Assembly (NCBI RefSeq): GCF_013868135.1
Contig: NZ_JACEMU010000016.1
Coordinates: 434,001 to 498,000, forward strand
Length of the DNA stretch: 64,000 bases
Origin: Paracoccus sp. S1E-3
Lineage (GTDB): Bacteria; Pseudomonadota; Alphaproteobacteria; Rhodobacterales; Rhodobacteraceae
Direction of reading: 5' to 3'
The notes under the pieces are model-generated. The model searched no databases and was not told the DNA's origin. It saw only the letters and a list, made by a program, of their open reading frames with translations. Each line of letters begins with the position of its first letter. Positions within the stretch are counted from its first letter, which is position 1. Position numbers and translations under genes: made by a program. This document shows, one piece after another, positions 40,883-49,136 of the stretch.

Positions 40883-41353
40883 GCTGATGGCCGAGTCCTC
40901 GATCCTGCCGGTGAACAAGTGCCCGCGCCTGGCGATCCGGCTGCACAGCTCGAACTGATGAACGCCTTCAGCGCCGCCATGGACCGCATCTTCGGCCATC
41001 CAGACATGGGGCTAGCCGCTGTCTGGATCGCGGGTGGCCCATCCGAAGAACGGCCGATCCGCCTGATCCGCCTGATCCGCCGCGCGCCGGACCGGATCAC
41101 CGAATTCGGATCTGCCCGCATCCTGTCGGAGACCCTGACGGCGGATATCCGGGTCAGCGACCTCCCCGATTCCCGGCCGGGCGTTGCCGTGCAGATCGAA
41201 GACCGGGCGCGGGTGGACTACCGTGCCGATCTTCCTGCTGGTGTCGCAGGTCAGGCTGCCGAAGCGACTGGATCTGGCGCGGGAGGCAGAACAGGCGGAG
41301 GATGCGGTGCCGGGGCGGATCGTCGGGAAGTGGGTCGAGGGGAAAATTGCTAA
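40883..41353 (+). pseudogene. Prophage remnant A: end of capsid gene, head-tail attachment gene fused to end of DUF6441 gene
   Basis: 40883-40959 matches the last ~25 codons of the major capsid gene (LPVNK...RLAIRLHSSN stop). 40958-41184 matches the head-tail attachment gene at 50605 (MNAFSAAMDRIFGHPD...). The sequence then jumps into the last ~40 codons of the DUF6441 gene (VPIFLLVSQVRLPKRLDLAREAE...GKWVEGK) in a different frame. Compared with 50.5-51.5 kb about 0.6 kb is missing. A CTGATCCGC duplication is also present. It is a decayed copy of the same phage region, and it stops exactly where the DUF6441 gene would end. Confidence 0.85.
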
Positions 41354-41361
41354 CTGACTGA

Positions 41362-41802
41362 TCAGGAGATCAATTCGATCCGCAGCGGAAACTCACCATT
41401 TACGAGCAAGGGATCGATGCGGCCCTCGATCCTTCCCAGCCGGATCAGGTCGCCGCGATAGCTGTAGCTGTCGTGGAAGAAGGCGAGATTGCCCCAGCCA
41501 CGGAAGTAGCACAGATCGCCGGGGGCTTCGTCGGTGTAGTCGACCAGCCCGCCTTCATCCAACCGGCGCGGCAAGTGAGCGATCTTCTCATTGGTGGAAA
41601 AGTCGCTGATCGTCAGATCCAGTGGCAGCATTGAGACGAAATCGCGCGTCGTGGCGCTGTCCTGCAACGCGACGGTGAATTCCTGATTGGCAAATGTGCA
41701 GCGGACGCGCATGGGCGTGGGCTCGGTCTGGGCAAGGATGGGGCGGCCGGCAAGCAAGGTCGCGGCAGCCGCGATGACGTTGCGCCGGGTCATGGTCAGC
41801 AT
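41362..41802 (-). CDS. Exported cyclophilin-like fold protein
   Basis: 146 residues. A Tat-type N-terminus (MTRRNVIAAAATLLAG...LAQ) precedes a domain with DSATTRDFVSMLPLDLTISDF, EKIAHLPRRL, DLCYFRGWGNLAFFHDSYSY and LIRLGRIEG, the pattern of the cyclophilin-like family (PF18050 type) of unknown activity. An AAAGGACC ribosome site precedes the ATG at 41802. Probably one transcript with the hydrolase upstream. Part of the cassette between two phage remnants. Confidence 0.75.
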   Translation of the reverse strand: MLTMTRRNVIAAAATLLAGRPILAQTEPTPMRVRCTFANQEFTVALQDSATTRDFVSMLPLDLTISDFSTNEKIAHLPRRLDEGGLVDYTDEAPGDLCYFRGWGNLAFFHDSYSYRGDLIRLGRIEGRIDPLLVNGEFPLRIELIS

Positions 41803-41874
41803 ATCAGGTCCTTTCTTGGCAAAGAGAGAACTCAAGGATCGCGGCCGGCGTTCATCGCCCCGGCCGCGGTCTGA

Positions 41875-42978
41875 TCAAACGAGATTGTCGCCAAAAAAGC
41901 TTTCGATCCGGTCGAAGGGGATCACATCGACCTTGTCGTAAAGATCGGTGTGATTGGCGCCGGGCACGATCAGCAGTTCCTTTGGCTCAGCCGCTGCCTC
42001 ATAGGCAGTTTCGCTGAAATAGCGCGAATGGGCATTTTCGCCGTGGATCAGCAGCACCGGGCGTGGCGAGATTTCGGCGATATAGCTGAGGATCGGCATG
42101 TTCATGAAACTCAGCGGCGTCGTCACTGTCCACGCATTGCCCGAATTGACCGCGCGCGGGTGATAGCCACGCGGCGTCATGTAGTAGTCGTGATAGTCGG
42201 CCATGAATTGCGGCGCGTCGGATGCAACTTCGGTGTTGTATGCGGGCTGATAGGCTGGCGAGCCATTCGCTGCATCATCCCAACGCTGACGGCTCAGGGT
42301 TTCCAGCGTTTCGGCCCGCTGCTCTGGGGTCACGCTGTCGTTGTAGCCACGCGACATGACCCGGGTCATGTCATACATCGTGCTGGCCACGACTGCCTTG
42401 ACGCGCTTGTCGACCGCGACCGCGTTCAAGGCCATGCCGCCCCAACCACAGATGCCGATCACGCCGATTCGTTCCCGATCCACCGCTTCATGCAGGCCCA
42501 GATAGTCAACGGCGGCCATGAAGTCCTCGGTATTGATGTCGGGCGAGGCGACATTGCGCGGCTCGCCCCCGCTTTCGCCGGTAAAGGACGGATCGAAGGC
42601 CAGTGCGACAAAGCCGCGTTCGGCCATGGTCTGCGCGTAAAGGCCCGAGGATTGTTCTTTGACAGCCCCAAAAGGGCCGCTGACGGCGAGGGCTGGCGTC
42701 GCGCCCGCCGTCCGATCCTTGGGCAGGTAAAGATCGCCTGTCAGCGTGATCCCGTATCGGTTGGTGAAGCTGACCTTTTCATGATCAACGCGGTCGCTTT
42801 GCGGGAAAACCTTGTCCCATTCCTGTGTCATGGTCTGCGCCTTTGCTGTTGATGTGTTGATAATCGAAGCCGCACCGATGGCGGCAACACTTGCGCCGGT
42901 CATTTTCAGAAGCGCGCGGCGACCGAATTTTCGGCCAGCTTTCGGGGCGTTCGTTTCTTCGTGAAGTTGGGTCGTCAT
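41875..42978 (-). CDS. Exported alpha/beta hydrolase with cysteine at the nucleophile position
   Basis: 367 residues. The Tat signal contains KFGRRALLKMTGASVAAIGAA and ends TAKAQ. The hydrolase domain has an oxyanion loop near LAVSGPFGAVKEQ, the nucleophile elbow GICGWGG (Cys where Ser is usual), a late ISPRPVLLIHGENAHSR aspartate-region strand and the GANHTDLYD histidine. Cys nucleophiles occur in dienelactone hydrolases; here the substrate is unknown. It lies between an MFS exporter gene and the cyclophilin-like gene, in a cassette probably controlled by the divergent LysR-type protein. Confidence 0.78.
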   Translation of the reverse strand: MTTQLHEETNAPKAGRKFGRRALLKMTGASVAAIGAASIINTSTAKAQTMTQEWDKVFPQSDRVDHEKVSFTNRYGITLTGDLYLPKDRTAGATPALAVSGPFGAVKEQSSGLYAQTMAERGFVALAFDPSFTGESGGEPRNVASPDINTEDFMAAVDYLGLHEAVDRERIGVIGICGWGGMALNAVAVDKRVKAVVASTMYDMTRVMSRGYNDSVTPEQRAETLETLSRQRWDDAANGSPAYQPAYNTEVASDAPQFMADYHDYYMTPRGYHPRAVNSGNAWTVTTPLSFMNMPILSYIAEISPRPVLLIHGENAHSRYFSETAYEAAAEPKELLIVPGANHTDLYDKVDVIPFDRIESFFGDNLV

Positions 42979-43002
42979 AACAGTGTCCCTTTCAGGTCTG
43001 AT

Positions 43003-44187
43003 TCAGTTCGCCGGTTTCAGCATTCGCTGCCCGTTGCCGATCAGCGCCACGGCGGCGGCAGCGAGGGCAATAGCGCCCGCAAAGGTTGCGGTGATGGAAA
43101 AGGCATCCAGCAGCAGCCCGCCAATAACGGCCCCCAGCAGGATCGAGCCCTGGATCGCAGCGACCATCAGGCTGCCACCCGCCTCGGCTTGGTCATCGAC
43201 GTTCTGCGACATCCAGGTCATGAAGATCACCGACAATGCCGTGTTCATCGCACCCCAGATGGCCAGCAGAATGCCCACTGCGAGGGTCGAACTGCCGGTG
43301 AGGATCAGCGCCAGCGTGACGCCGCCCATCACCAGAGCGGGCAGTTTCAAAAGCCGCTCGACGCCATCGCCGACAAAGCGGCCCGCAGCCCAGGTTCCGG
43401 CAAAACCGGCGACACCAAGGACAAGCAGCAGAATTGGCAGCAGTGTCGCATCGACGCCGGTCACCTGCTCCAGAAACGGGCGCAGATAGGTGAACATGGT
43501 GAAGGCCGCGCCCCAGCTGAGCATCGCAGCGATCAGCCCGCGCAGGAAATAGGGGCGGCGCAGGACCTCGATCAGGGCACCGAAATTCCGGCGGCCACGC
43601 GCAGGCAGCGACGGCAGCGCGATCAGGTGCCAGATCAGGTTCAGTGCCACCAGCGGAGTCAGCGCCCAGAACACCACGCGCCAGCCGAAGATATCGCCAA
43701 GATAGGCCCCCAACGGCGCGGCAAAGGCTGCGGCGATGGCCTGCCCGCCATACATGATCGACAGGGCCTTGGGCACATCCCCAGACGGCACCAGCCGCAT
43801 CATCACGGCCGTCGCCAGGGCCCAGAAGCCACCGATGCAGATGCCCAGAACGGCGCGCGCAATGATAAGAACGGCGAAATTCCGAGCCATGGCGACCATG
43901 ACAAGGGATGCCAGGATCAACGCGGTCAGTGCAATCAGCACCCATTTGCGGTTGAACTGACCTGCCGCCGTTGTGATCAGCAGGCTTGCGGCCAAGGCGA
44001 ACAAGCCGCTGACCGAAATGGCCTGCCCGGTCGCGCCTTCGCTGGCATCCAGACCTGCAGCCATCGGCGTCAGCAAGCTTACCGGCATGAATTCCGACGC
44101 GATCAGCAGCGCCACGCAAAGGGACATGGACAGAACAGCGCCCCATTGGGCGTTGGATCTGGTATGGGCAAAGGCCGCGTCGGTCAT
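43003..44187 (-). CDS. MFS transporter, DHA1/sugar-efflux-like
   Basis: 394 residues with 12 hydrophobic segments; SEFMPVSLLTPMAAGL in TM1-2 and ARAVLGICIGGFWALATAVMMRLVP in TM4 are typical of the AraJ/DHA1 efflux branch. It probably exports a drug or sugar derivative. Divergent from the LysR-type gene, with a palindrome between, and co-directional with the hydrolase 25 bases downstream. Confidence 0.82.
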   Translation of the reverse strand: MTDAAFAHTRSNAQWGAVLSMSLCVALLIASEFMPVSLLTPMAAGLDASEGATGQAISVSGLFALAASLLITTAAGQFNRKWVLIALTALILASLVMVAMARNFAVLIIARAVLGICIGGFWALATAVMMRLVPSGDVPKALSIMYGGQAIAAAFAAPLGAYLGDIFGWRVVFWALTPLVALNLIWHLIALPSLPARGRRNFGALIEVLRRPYFLRGLIAAMLSWGAAFTMFTYLRPFLEQVTGVDATLLPILLLVLGVAGFAGTWAAGRFVGDGVERLLKLPALVMGGVTLALILTGSSTLAVGILLAIWGAMNTALSVIFMTWMSQNVDDQAEAGGSLMVAAIQGSILLGAVIGGLLLDAFSITATFAGAIALAAAAVALIGNGQRMLKPAN

Positions 44188-44242
44188 GGCTGATCTCCGT
44201 CTTCTCTGGGTTGGGCAGAAGATAGAGGCAGCACGCCAATCT

Positions 44243-44273
44243 GATTAGCCATGCGAAATTGCATGGACTAATC
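44243..44273. promoter_or_regulatory. Candidate LysR-type operator
   Basis: GATTAGCCATGC and GCATGGACTAATC pair around a GAAATT centre with one bulged base. It contains the ATTAG...CTAAT half-sites expected of a LysR-type box and lies 26 bases before the LysR ATG in the shared promoter. Confidence 0.55.
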
Positions 44274-44298
44274 GATACGGTCGATTAATGATCGCCCA

Positions 44299-45195
44299 AT
44301 GTCAAAGACCGATTTCAACGATCTGATGTGGTTCCGCATCGTTGCCGAGGAACGCAACTTTACCCGCGCCGCCGCCCGGATCGGCGTGGCGCAATCGACG
44401 CTGAGCCATACGATCAAGCGGTTGGAAACCAATATGGGGATCCGCCTGCTGACACGGACCACGCGCAGCGTCGCCCCAACCCCGGCGGGCGAGCGCCTGC
44501 TGGCCACCGTCGCACCGCGCCTGACCGAGATCGAGGACGAGATCGCGGCGCTGATGGAGTTCCGCGACAAGCCCTCGGGTTCGATCCGGTTGACGTTGTC
44601 GGATCACGCGCTGGAAACCGTCGTCTGGCCGAAGCTGAAACCGGTTCTGGTTGACCATCCTGATGTCAGCGTGGAATTCAGCCTCGACAGCAGTTTCCGC
44701 AATATTGTCGAGGACGGGTTCGATGCCGGTGTCAGGCTGGGCGAAAGTGTCGAAAAGGACATGATCGCTGTGCGCATCGGCCCGGACTGGCGGATGGTCG
44801 CCGTCGCCTCACCCGGCTATTTCGCAGAACATGGCGTGCCGGAACACCCGCAGGATCTTCTGAGGCACAATTGCATCAACATGCGCCACGAAAGCCGCGG
44901 CGGGCTGTATCCTTGGGAATTCGAGAAGGACGGACAGGAACTGAATGTCCGCGTGGAGGGCCAACTGACCTTCAACAATTCCTACGCGATGATGGATGCA
45001 GCACTCAGCGGGATGGGCGTCGCCTTCGTGCCGAACAGTCTGGCCGACGATCACGTCGCCTCGGGCGCGCTGCAACTGGTGCTTGACGACTGGTCACCCT
45101 ACTTCGATGGCTATTTCCTCTACTACCCGACACGCCGCCAGAGCTTGCCGGTGTTTCGGCTGATCGTCGATGCACTAAGGCAGCGACAAGCTTGA
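44299..45195 (+). CDS. LysR-family transcriptional regulator
   Basis: 298 residues. N-terminal helix-turn-helix (FRIVAEERNFTRAAARIGVAQSTLSHTIKRLE) and a type 2 periplasmic-binding-like effector domain (GSIRLTLSDHALETVVWPKL, MMDAALSGMGVAFVPNSLA). Likely activator or repressor of the MFS-hydrolase-cyclophilin-like genes transcribed away from it. Its stop is followed 57 bases later by phage tail-gene remnants. Confidence 0.88.
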   Translation: MSKTDFNDLMWFRIVAEERNFTRAAARIGVAQSTLSHTIKRLETNMGIRLLTRTTRSVAPTPAGERLLATVAPRLTEIEDEIAALMEFRDKPSGSIRLTLSDHALETVVWPKLKPVLVDHPDVSVEFSLDSSFRNIVEDGFDAGVRLGESVEKDMIAVRIGPDWRMVAVASPGYFAEHGVPEHPQDLLRHNCINMRHESRGGLYPWEFEKDGQELNVRVEGQLTFNNSYAMMDAALSGMGVAFVPNSLADDHVASGALQLVLDDWSPYFDGYFLYYPTRRQSLPVFRLIVDALRQRQA

Positions 45196-45252
45196 TAAAT
45201 TGCAAATGCTGGTATCGGGCTTACCGTTCACCCCAAGCTGAAATCGGAATCA

Positions 45253-45673
45253 ATGTCCTCCACCCGCGAAACAATCCTCGCAGCGCTACACGAGCGACTT
45301 TCGCCGCTGCCCACCACTGCCCTGCGCGGGAACGCCCTGCCCGAGCGCGTTCCAACCGATGGCCTCTTGATCCTGCGCGATGGCGAACCGAACGAGCCCG
45401 AAATGACATTGTCGCCCATGCGCTATCATTGTCAGCACCGCGCCAAGATCGAGGCGGTGGTTCAGGGCGTTGACCGTGATGCCGCCTTTGATGCGCTCTG
45501 CGCCAGCATCGGCACCACCATCGCCTCGGACCGAGGCACTGGGCGGGTTCTGCGACTGGGTCGAGGCGGAAGCGCCGCGCCCGGTTGATCTTCCCGTCGA
45601 GGGTGCGGCCAGCCTGAAGGCGGCGGTGATCCCCGACGTCCTGCACTACACCTCCGCCGATCCGCTCGGCTGA
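45253..45673 (+). pseudogene. Prophage remnant B: frameshifted tail-terminator-like gene
   Basis: Closely similar to the intact gene at 54628-55047: STRETILAALHERLSPL..., VVQGVDRDAAFDALCASIGT. A frameshift near 45530 (ASDRG...) moves the rest (GGFCDWVEAEAPRPVDLPVE...DPLG stop) to another frame, so the protein is broken. It starts where the cargo cassette ends. Confidence 0.85.
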
Positions 45674-45699
45674 ACCACCCTAAAATCGAGGAGAACACG

Positions 45700-46179
45700 A
45701 TGGCACGGGCCTGGGGGGCGCGGGCGCAGATGGCGCTGGCGTTCGAGACTGTCTATGGCACGCCGCCGGTGGACGGCTTCACCAAGATGCCCTTCGCCAG
45801 CACCACGCTCGGGGCGGAGCAGCCGCTGTTGAACTCGGAGCTGCTGGGCTATGCCAACAATCTCGACCGGATCGAGACCATCCGCGGCGATGGCCGCGTC
45901 GATAGCGCCGATCCGTCCATTGCCGCCCTGACCGGATCGATTGAGGTCCGGTTCGCCGACAGCGCACTGGTGACACAAGCTATGGATTGCGAGGCCTGCG
46001 AGCTGGATTTCTCCTATGCCCCGCCTTCAGGCGAGAGCTTCGCCTTCACCGTGCATGCCGTCTACCTGCCGCGCCCCCGGATCGAGAGTTCCGGGCCGGA
46101 GGGTGTGCAGGCGACCTTCGAGTGGCAGGCCGCACGCGACAGCACGCTCGGCCGCATTTGCACCGCCATGCGCGCCTAA
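45700..46179 (+). pseudogene. Prophage remnant B: internally deleted tail tube gene
   Basis: 159 codons, still open, matching the first ~50 and last ~105 residues of the intact 312-residue tube protein at 55075-56013. The middle ~150 residues are missing, with the join at LLGY|ANNLD. Both parental edges share GCTATG, so deletion by short homology is likely. The end (ICTAMRA) also differs from the intact ICTAT/MCTATLINDREEY-type end because the sequence leaves the gene at about 46168. Probably non-functional. Confidence 0.82.
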
Positions 46180-46275
46180 GAACGCAACCGCGTCAGCACC
46201 ATCATGACGCTCTGCGCCCGGCACGGGCTGGACGCCACGTTCCAGAACGATCTAATGGCGCGCGGCGTGTCGGTC
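46180..46275 (+). pseudogene. Fragment of a phage scaffold/S49 protease C-terminus fused to the portal frame
   Basis: Translated in the portal frame this reads ERNRVSTIMTLCARHGLD and then FQNDLMARGVSVGA, the helical repeat usually found in the C-terminal scaffold half of phage S49 prohead proteases (compare ASICAQAAKLGVTLDA in the real one at ~48.9 kb). It is directly followed by recognisable portal sequence (GGFDAAQSHRRLRGF). It marks a recombination join. Confidence 0.55.
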
Positions 46276-47748
46276 GGCGCGATCATCGGCGGGTTCGATG
46301 CCGCGCAGTCTCATCGACGCCTGCGCGGATTCCGCGCCAGCCGCGCCCATGTGAACACGCTGATCGCAGGCGCGGGCGAAACCATCACGGCCCGCGCCCG
46401 CTGGCTGGCGCGGAACAACGGCTATGCATCCGGGGCGGTGGAAGCCTTCGCCAGCAATGTCATCGGTGACGGGATCAAGCCCTCTTCATCGATTGCAGAT
46501 GCGGCGCAGAAGGAAGCACTGCAGAAACTCTGGCTCCTCTGGACGGATGAGGCCGATGCCGAAGGTCTGACCGATTTCTACGGGTTGCAGCGCCGTGCCG
46601 CCCGCGAACTGTTTCTCGCGGGCGAGGTGTTTCTGCGCCTGCGGCCGCGCCGACCCGAGGACAGGCTATCGGTGCCGCTGCAGCTGCAGATGCTGCCCTC
46701 GGAAATGCTGCCGATGGATCTGAATCGGGAATTACCGGGCGGCGGGACCATTCGGGCTGGCATCGAATTCGACGGCATCGGGCGCCGCGTGGCCTATCAC
46801 CTGCTCCGCTGCCACCCGGGCGATATGACCGATCCGGGGCTGGTGGGCGAGACTGTGGGTGTGCCTGCCTCGGAAATCGTCCATGTGCTGGACCCGGTCG
46901 AGGCCGGTCAGCTGCGCGGCGTGTCGCGTTTCGCGCCTGCAATTGTAAAGCTGTTCACGCTGGATCTCTACGACGATGCCGAGCTGGAGCGGAAGAAGAC
47001 CGCGGCGATGTTCGCGATGTTCATCACCTCGCCCGCCCCGGAAACCCCGCTGGAACCGGCCGAAGAGGATCTGGAGGTCGAACCCGGTCAGGTGGTCCGT
47101 CTCGATCCGGGCGAGGATGTCTCGACCCCCGCCACCCCGGATTCCGGGTCGACCTATGAGCCGTTTCAATATCGGACCTTGCTGCAGATCGCGGCGGCGC
47201 TGGGCATTCCCTATCCCTATCTGACCGGCGATGCGGCGCGCGGCAACTTTTCCAATACCCGCGTGGCGCTGCTGGACTTCCGGCGCCGGGTCTCGGCGAT
47301 CCAGCACAGCGTCATCGTCCATCAGCTCTGTCGCCCGGTCTGGCAGCGCTGGCTGGATCTGGCGGTGCTGGCGGGTGCCATCGACCTGCCCGGCTATGAT
47401 CGCGACCGGCGCAGCTATCAGGCGGTCAGCTGGCTGCCGACTCGCTGGGACTGGGTCGATCCGATGAAGGATGCCTCGGCCGAGATCCTGCAGATCGAGG
47501 CCGGTCTCAAATCCCGCAGCCAGGCCATCTCCGAGCGTGGTTTTGATGCCGAACAGGTCGACCGCGAAATCGCGGCCGAGCGCAAGCGCGAGGCGGCGCT
47601 GGGCCTCGACTTCAGGAGGCCGGGCTCGCCCGCGCAGGGGCCGAAGGGTGAGGTTGATGGCGAGGCTGGGACCAAAGACGACCGCGACGACGACCCAGAT
47701 GCCGATGAGACCGACGACTACGATGCCAAACCCAAGGGGAACCGCTGA
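46204..47748 (+). CDS. Phage portal protein, lambda family
   Basis: 514 residues in the open frame. From about residue 28 it follows the lambda gpB-type portal: FDAAQSHRRLRGFRASRAHVNTLIAGAG, ARWLARNNGYASGAVEAF, GEVFLRLRPRR, a YEPFQYRTLLQIAAALGIPYPYLTGD block and an acidic, repetitive tail (DDRDDDPDADETDDYD). It forms the 12-fold vertex through which DNA is packaged. The first ~27 residues come from an unrelated scaffold fragment, so the true start is uncertain; ATG 46255 is an alternative. No terminase gene precedes it. The S49 gene starts at its stop (TGATG). Confidence 0.85.
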   Translation: MTLCARHGLDATFQNDLMARGVSVGAIIGGFDAAQSHRRLRGFRASRAHVNTLIAGAGETITARARWLARNNGYASGAVEAFASNVIGDGIKPSSSIADAAQKEALQKLWLLWTDEADAEGLTDFYGLQRRAARELFLAGEVFLRLRPRRPEDRLSVPLQLQMLPSEMLPMDLNRELPGGGTIRAGIEFDGIGRRVAYHLLRCHPGDMTDPGLVGETVGVPASEIVHVLDPVEAGQLRGVSRFAPAIVKLFTLDLYDDAELERKKTAAMFAMFITSPAPETPLEPAEEDLEVEPGQVVRLDPGEDVSTPATPDSGSTYEPFQYRTLLQIAAALGIPYPYLTGDAARGNFSNTRVALLDFRRRVSAIQHSVIVHQLCRPVWQRWLDLAVLAGAIDLPGYDRDRRSYQAVSWLPTRWDWVDPMKDASAEILQIEAGLKSRSQAISERGFDAEQVDREIAAERKREAALGLDFRRPGSPAQGPKGEVDGEAGTKDDRDDDPDADETDDYDAKPKGNR

Positions 47749-49112
47749 TGCATCACGCCCAGATCGCCCAGCGCGCCTTCGACACGCCGCTGATGATCGC
47801 CCCCACCAAGGCACTGGCCTTTCTCTCCGGCCTCGGTCCGCGCATCACAGGACAGGAGATCAGGTTTGACGGCGCGACCATTGCCGAACCCGATCTGATT
47901 GGCACCCGGCGAACCGCCCGCGCCTCGCTGATCGGCGGCGACCTCGCCCCGCACCATGGTGAAGACACCGATGCGCCCTTCCCGGTCATCGATGGCGTGG
48001 CGGTCATCGCCATTGCCGGAACGCTGGTTCATCGCGGCGCCTGGATCGGGCAGAGTTCTGGCCTGACCTCCTATGAAGGGCTTGCCGCGCAGATTGACGC
48101 CGCCGTCAGCGATCCTGCCATTCGTGGCATCGCGCTGGAGATCGACAGCTTTGGCGGCGAGGTGGCTGGGGCTTTCGATCTGGCCGACCGGATCCGCGCC
48201 GCGCGGAATGCAAAACCCGTCCACGCTATCCTCGCTGAACATGCGCTCTCGGCCGGTTATGCACTGGCCTCGCAGGCGACCCGCATCACCCTGCCGCGTA
48301 CCGGGGCGGCGGGCAGTATCGGTGTCATCACCATGCATACCGACCTGTCCGGCATGCTGGCCCAGAAGGGCGTGGCGGTGACGCTGATCCATGCCGGGGC
48401 CCAAAAAGCCGATGGCAATCCCTATGCCGCCCTGCCCGAAGGCATCCGCGACCGGCTGCAAGCCGAGCTGGAGGATCTGCGGATGCTCTTCGCCGAGACC
48501 GTTGCCGCCGGGCGCGGTGCCCGGATGTCCAATGACGCGGCGCTGGCCACCGAAGCCGCGGTCTTCCGTGGCGCGGCGGCTGTCGAGGCCGGTCTGGCGG
48601 ATGCCGTGGCCGATCCCCGCGCCGCCTTTCGCGCCTTTGCCGACAGCCTCAGCGGCCCGGCATTGCCGGTCGGGCGACCGACGAAATCCCCGACCCTTTC
48701 ACCACCCCACCCCAAGCAGGAGATGATCATGAGTGATCAGACGGATGAAGATGCCCGGACACCGGACCAGCAACACCCGCAAGCCGCCACGCAGGACCAA
48801 CCGAGCGCGCCGACGGCGGAACCGCCCAGCGCCAAAGCGCCTGTGGCTCCGACCGATGCCGAGGCCATCCGCGCCGAGGCCGCCGAAGTGGCCTCGATCT
48901 GCGCGCAGGCGGCCAAGCTGGGTGTCACCCTGGACGCCGCCGATGCGGTCCGGCGCGGGGTGAGCCCTGATGCGCTGCGCGGCCAGATCCTCGACAGCCT
49001 CGCGGCCAGAAGCGACGCCAGCGGCATTCTGGCCAGCGCACCCGCGCCCACGAACAAGCCGAGCCCGCTCGTCGCCGCCGTCCGCAAATCCGCCGACAGC
49101 GCCCAGCGCTGA
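47748..49112 (+). CDS. Phage S49-family prohead protease with C-terminal scaffold
   Basis: 454 residues. Residues ~80-300 are an SppA/ClpP-like S49 domain: IALEIDSFGGEVAGAFDLADRI, then the nucleophile in AEHALSAGYALASQA (~Ser168) and AAGSIGVITMHTDLSG. After ~310 comes a Pro/Ala/Gln-rich linker and a helical scaffold (ASICAQAAKLGVTLDAADAVRRGV). As in lambda C/Nu3, the protease would mature the prohead while the scaffold shapes it. An in-frame ATG with its own ribosome site occurs at 48729. Confidence 0.85.
   Translation: MHHAQIAQRAFDTPLMIAPTKALAFLSGLGPRITGQEIRFDGATIAEPDLIGTRRTARASLIGGDLAPHHGEDTDAPFPVIDGVAVIAIAGTLVHRGAWIGQSSGLTSYEGLAAQIDAAVSDPAIRGIALEIDSFGGEVAGAFDLADRIRAARNAKPVHAILAEHALSAGYALASQATRITLPRTGAAGSIGVITMHTDLSGMLAQKGVAVTLIHAGAQKADGNPYAALPEGIRDRLQAELEDLRMLFAETVAAGRGARMSNDAALATEAAVFRGAAAVEAGLADAVADPRAAFRAFADSLSGPALPVGRPTKSPTLSPPHPKQEMIMSDQTDEDARTPDQQHPQAATQDQPSAPTAEPPSAKAPVAPTDAEAIRAEAAEVASICAQAAKLGVTLDAADAVRRGVSPDALRGQILDSLAARSDASGILASAPAPTNKPSPLVAAVRKSADSAQR
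48729..49112 (+). CDS. Nested scaffold protein (internal start in the S49 protease gene)
   Basis: Codon 328 of the protease is ATG, preceded by CAGGAGATGATC (AGGAG 6-7 bases upstream), in the same frame. The product would be 127 residues starting MSDQTDEDARTPDQQHPQ and comprising exactly the linker and helical scaffold, equivalent to Nu3 inside lambda C. Translation from this site is inferred from the ribosome site and domain boundary. Confidence 0.6.
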   Translation: MSDQTDEDARTPDQQHPQAATQDQPSAPTAEPPSAKAPVAPTDAEAIRAEAAEVASICAQAAKLGVTLDAADAVRRGVSPDALRGQILDSLAARSDASGILASAPAPTNKPSPLVAAVRKSADSAQR

Positions 49113-49136
49113 TCCCCTGACATCCCGGAGACCACA

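Noticed and set aside
45700..46179. Treating this open frame as a functional short tail tube protein
   Set aside because: It lacks the central half of the tube domain compared with the copy at 55075 and has a foreign C-terminal end.
40883..46203. A phage attachment site (att) or tRNA marking the prophage edge
   Set aside because: I looked for tRNA-like sequence and for direct repeats around 40.7-40.9 kb and saw none I can support; the other prophage end is outside the window.
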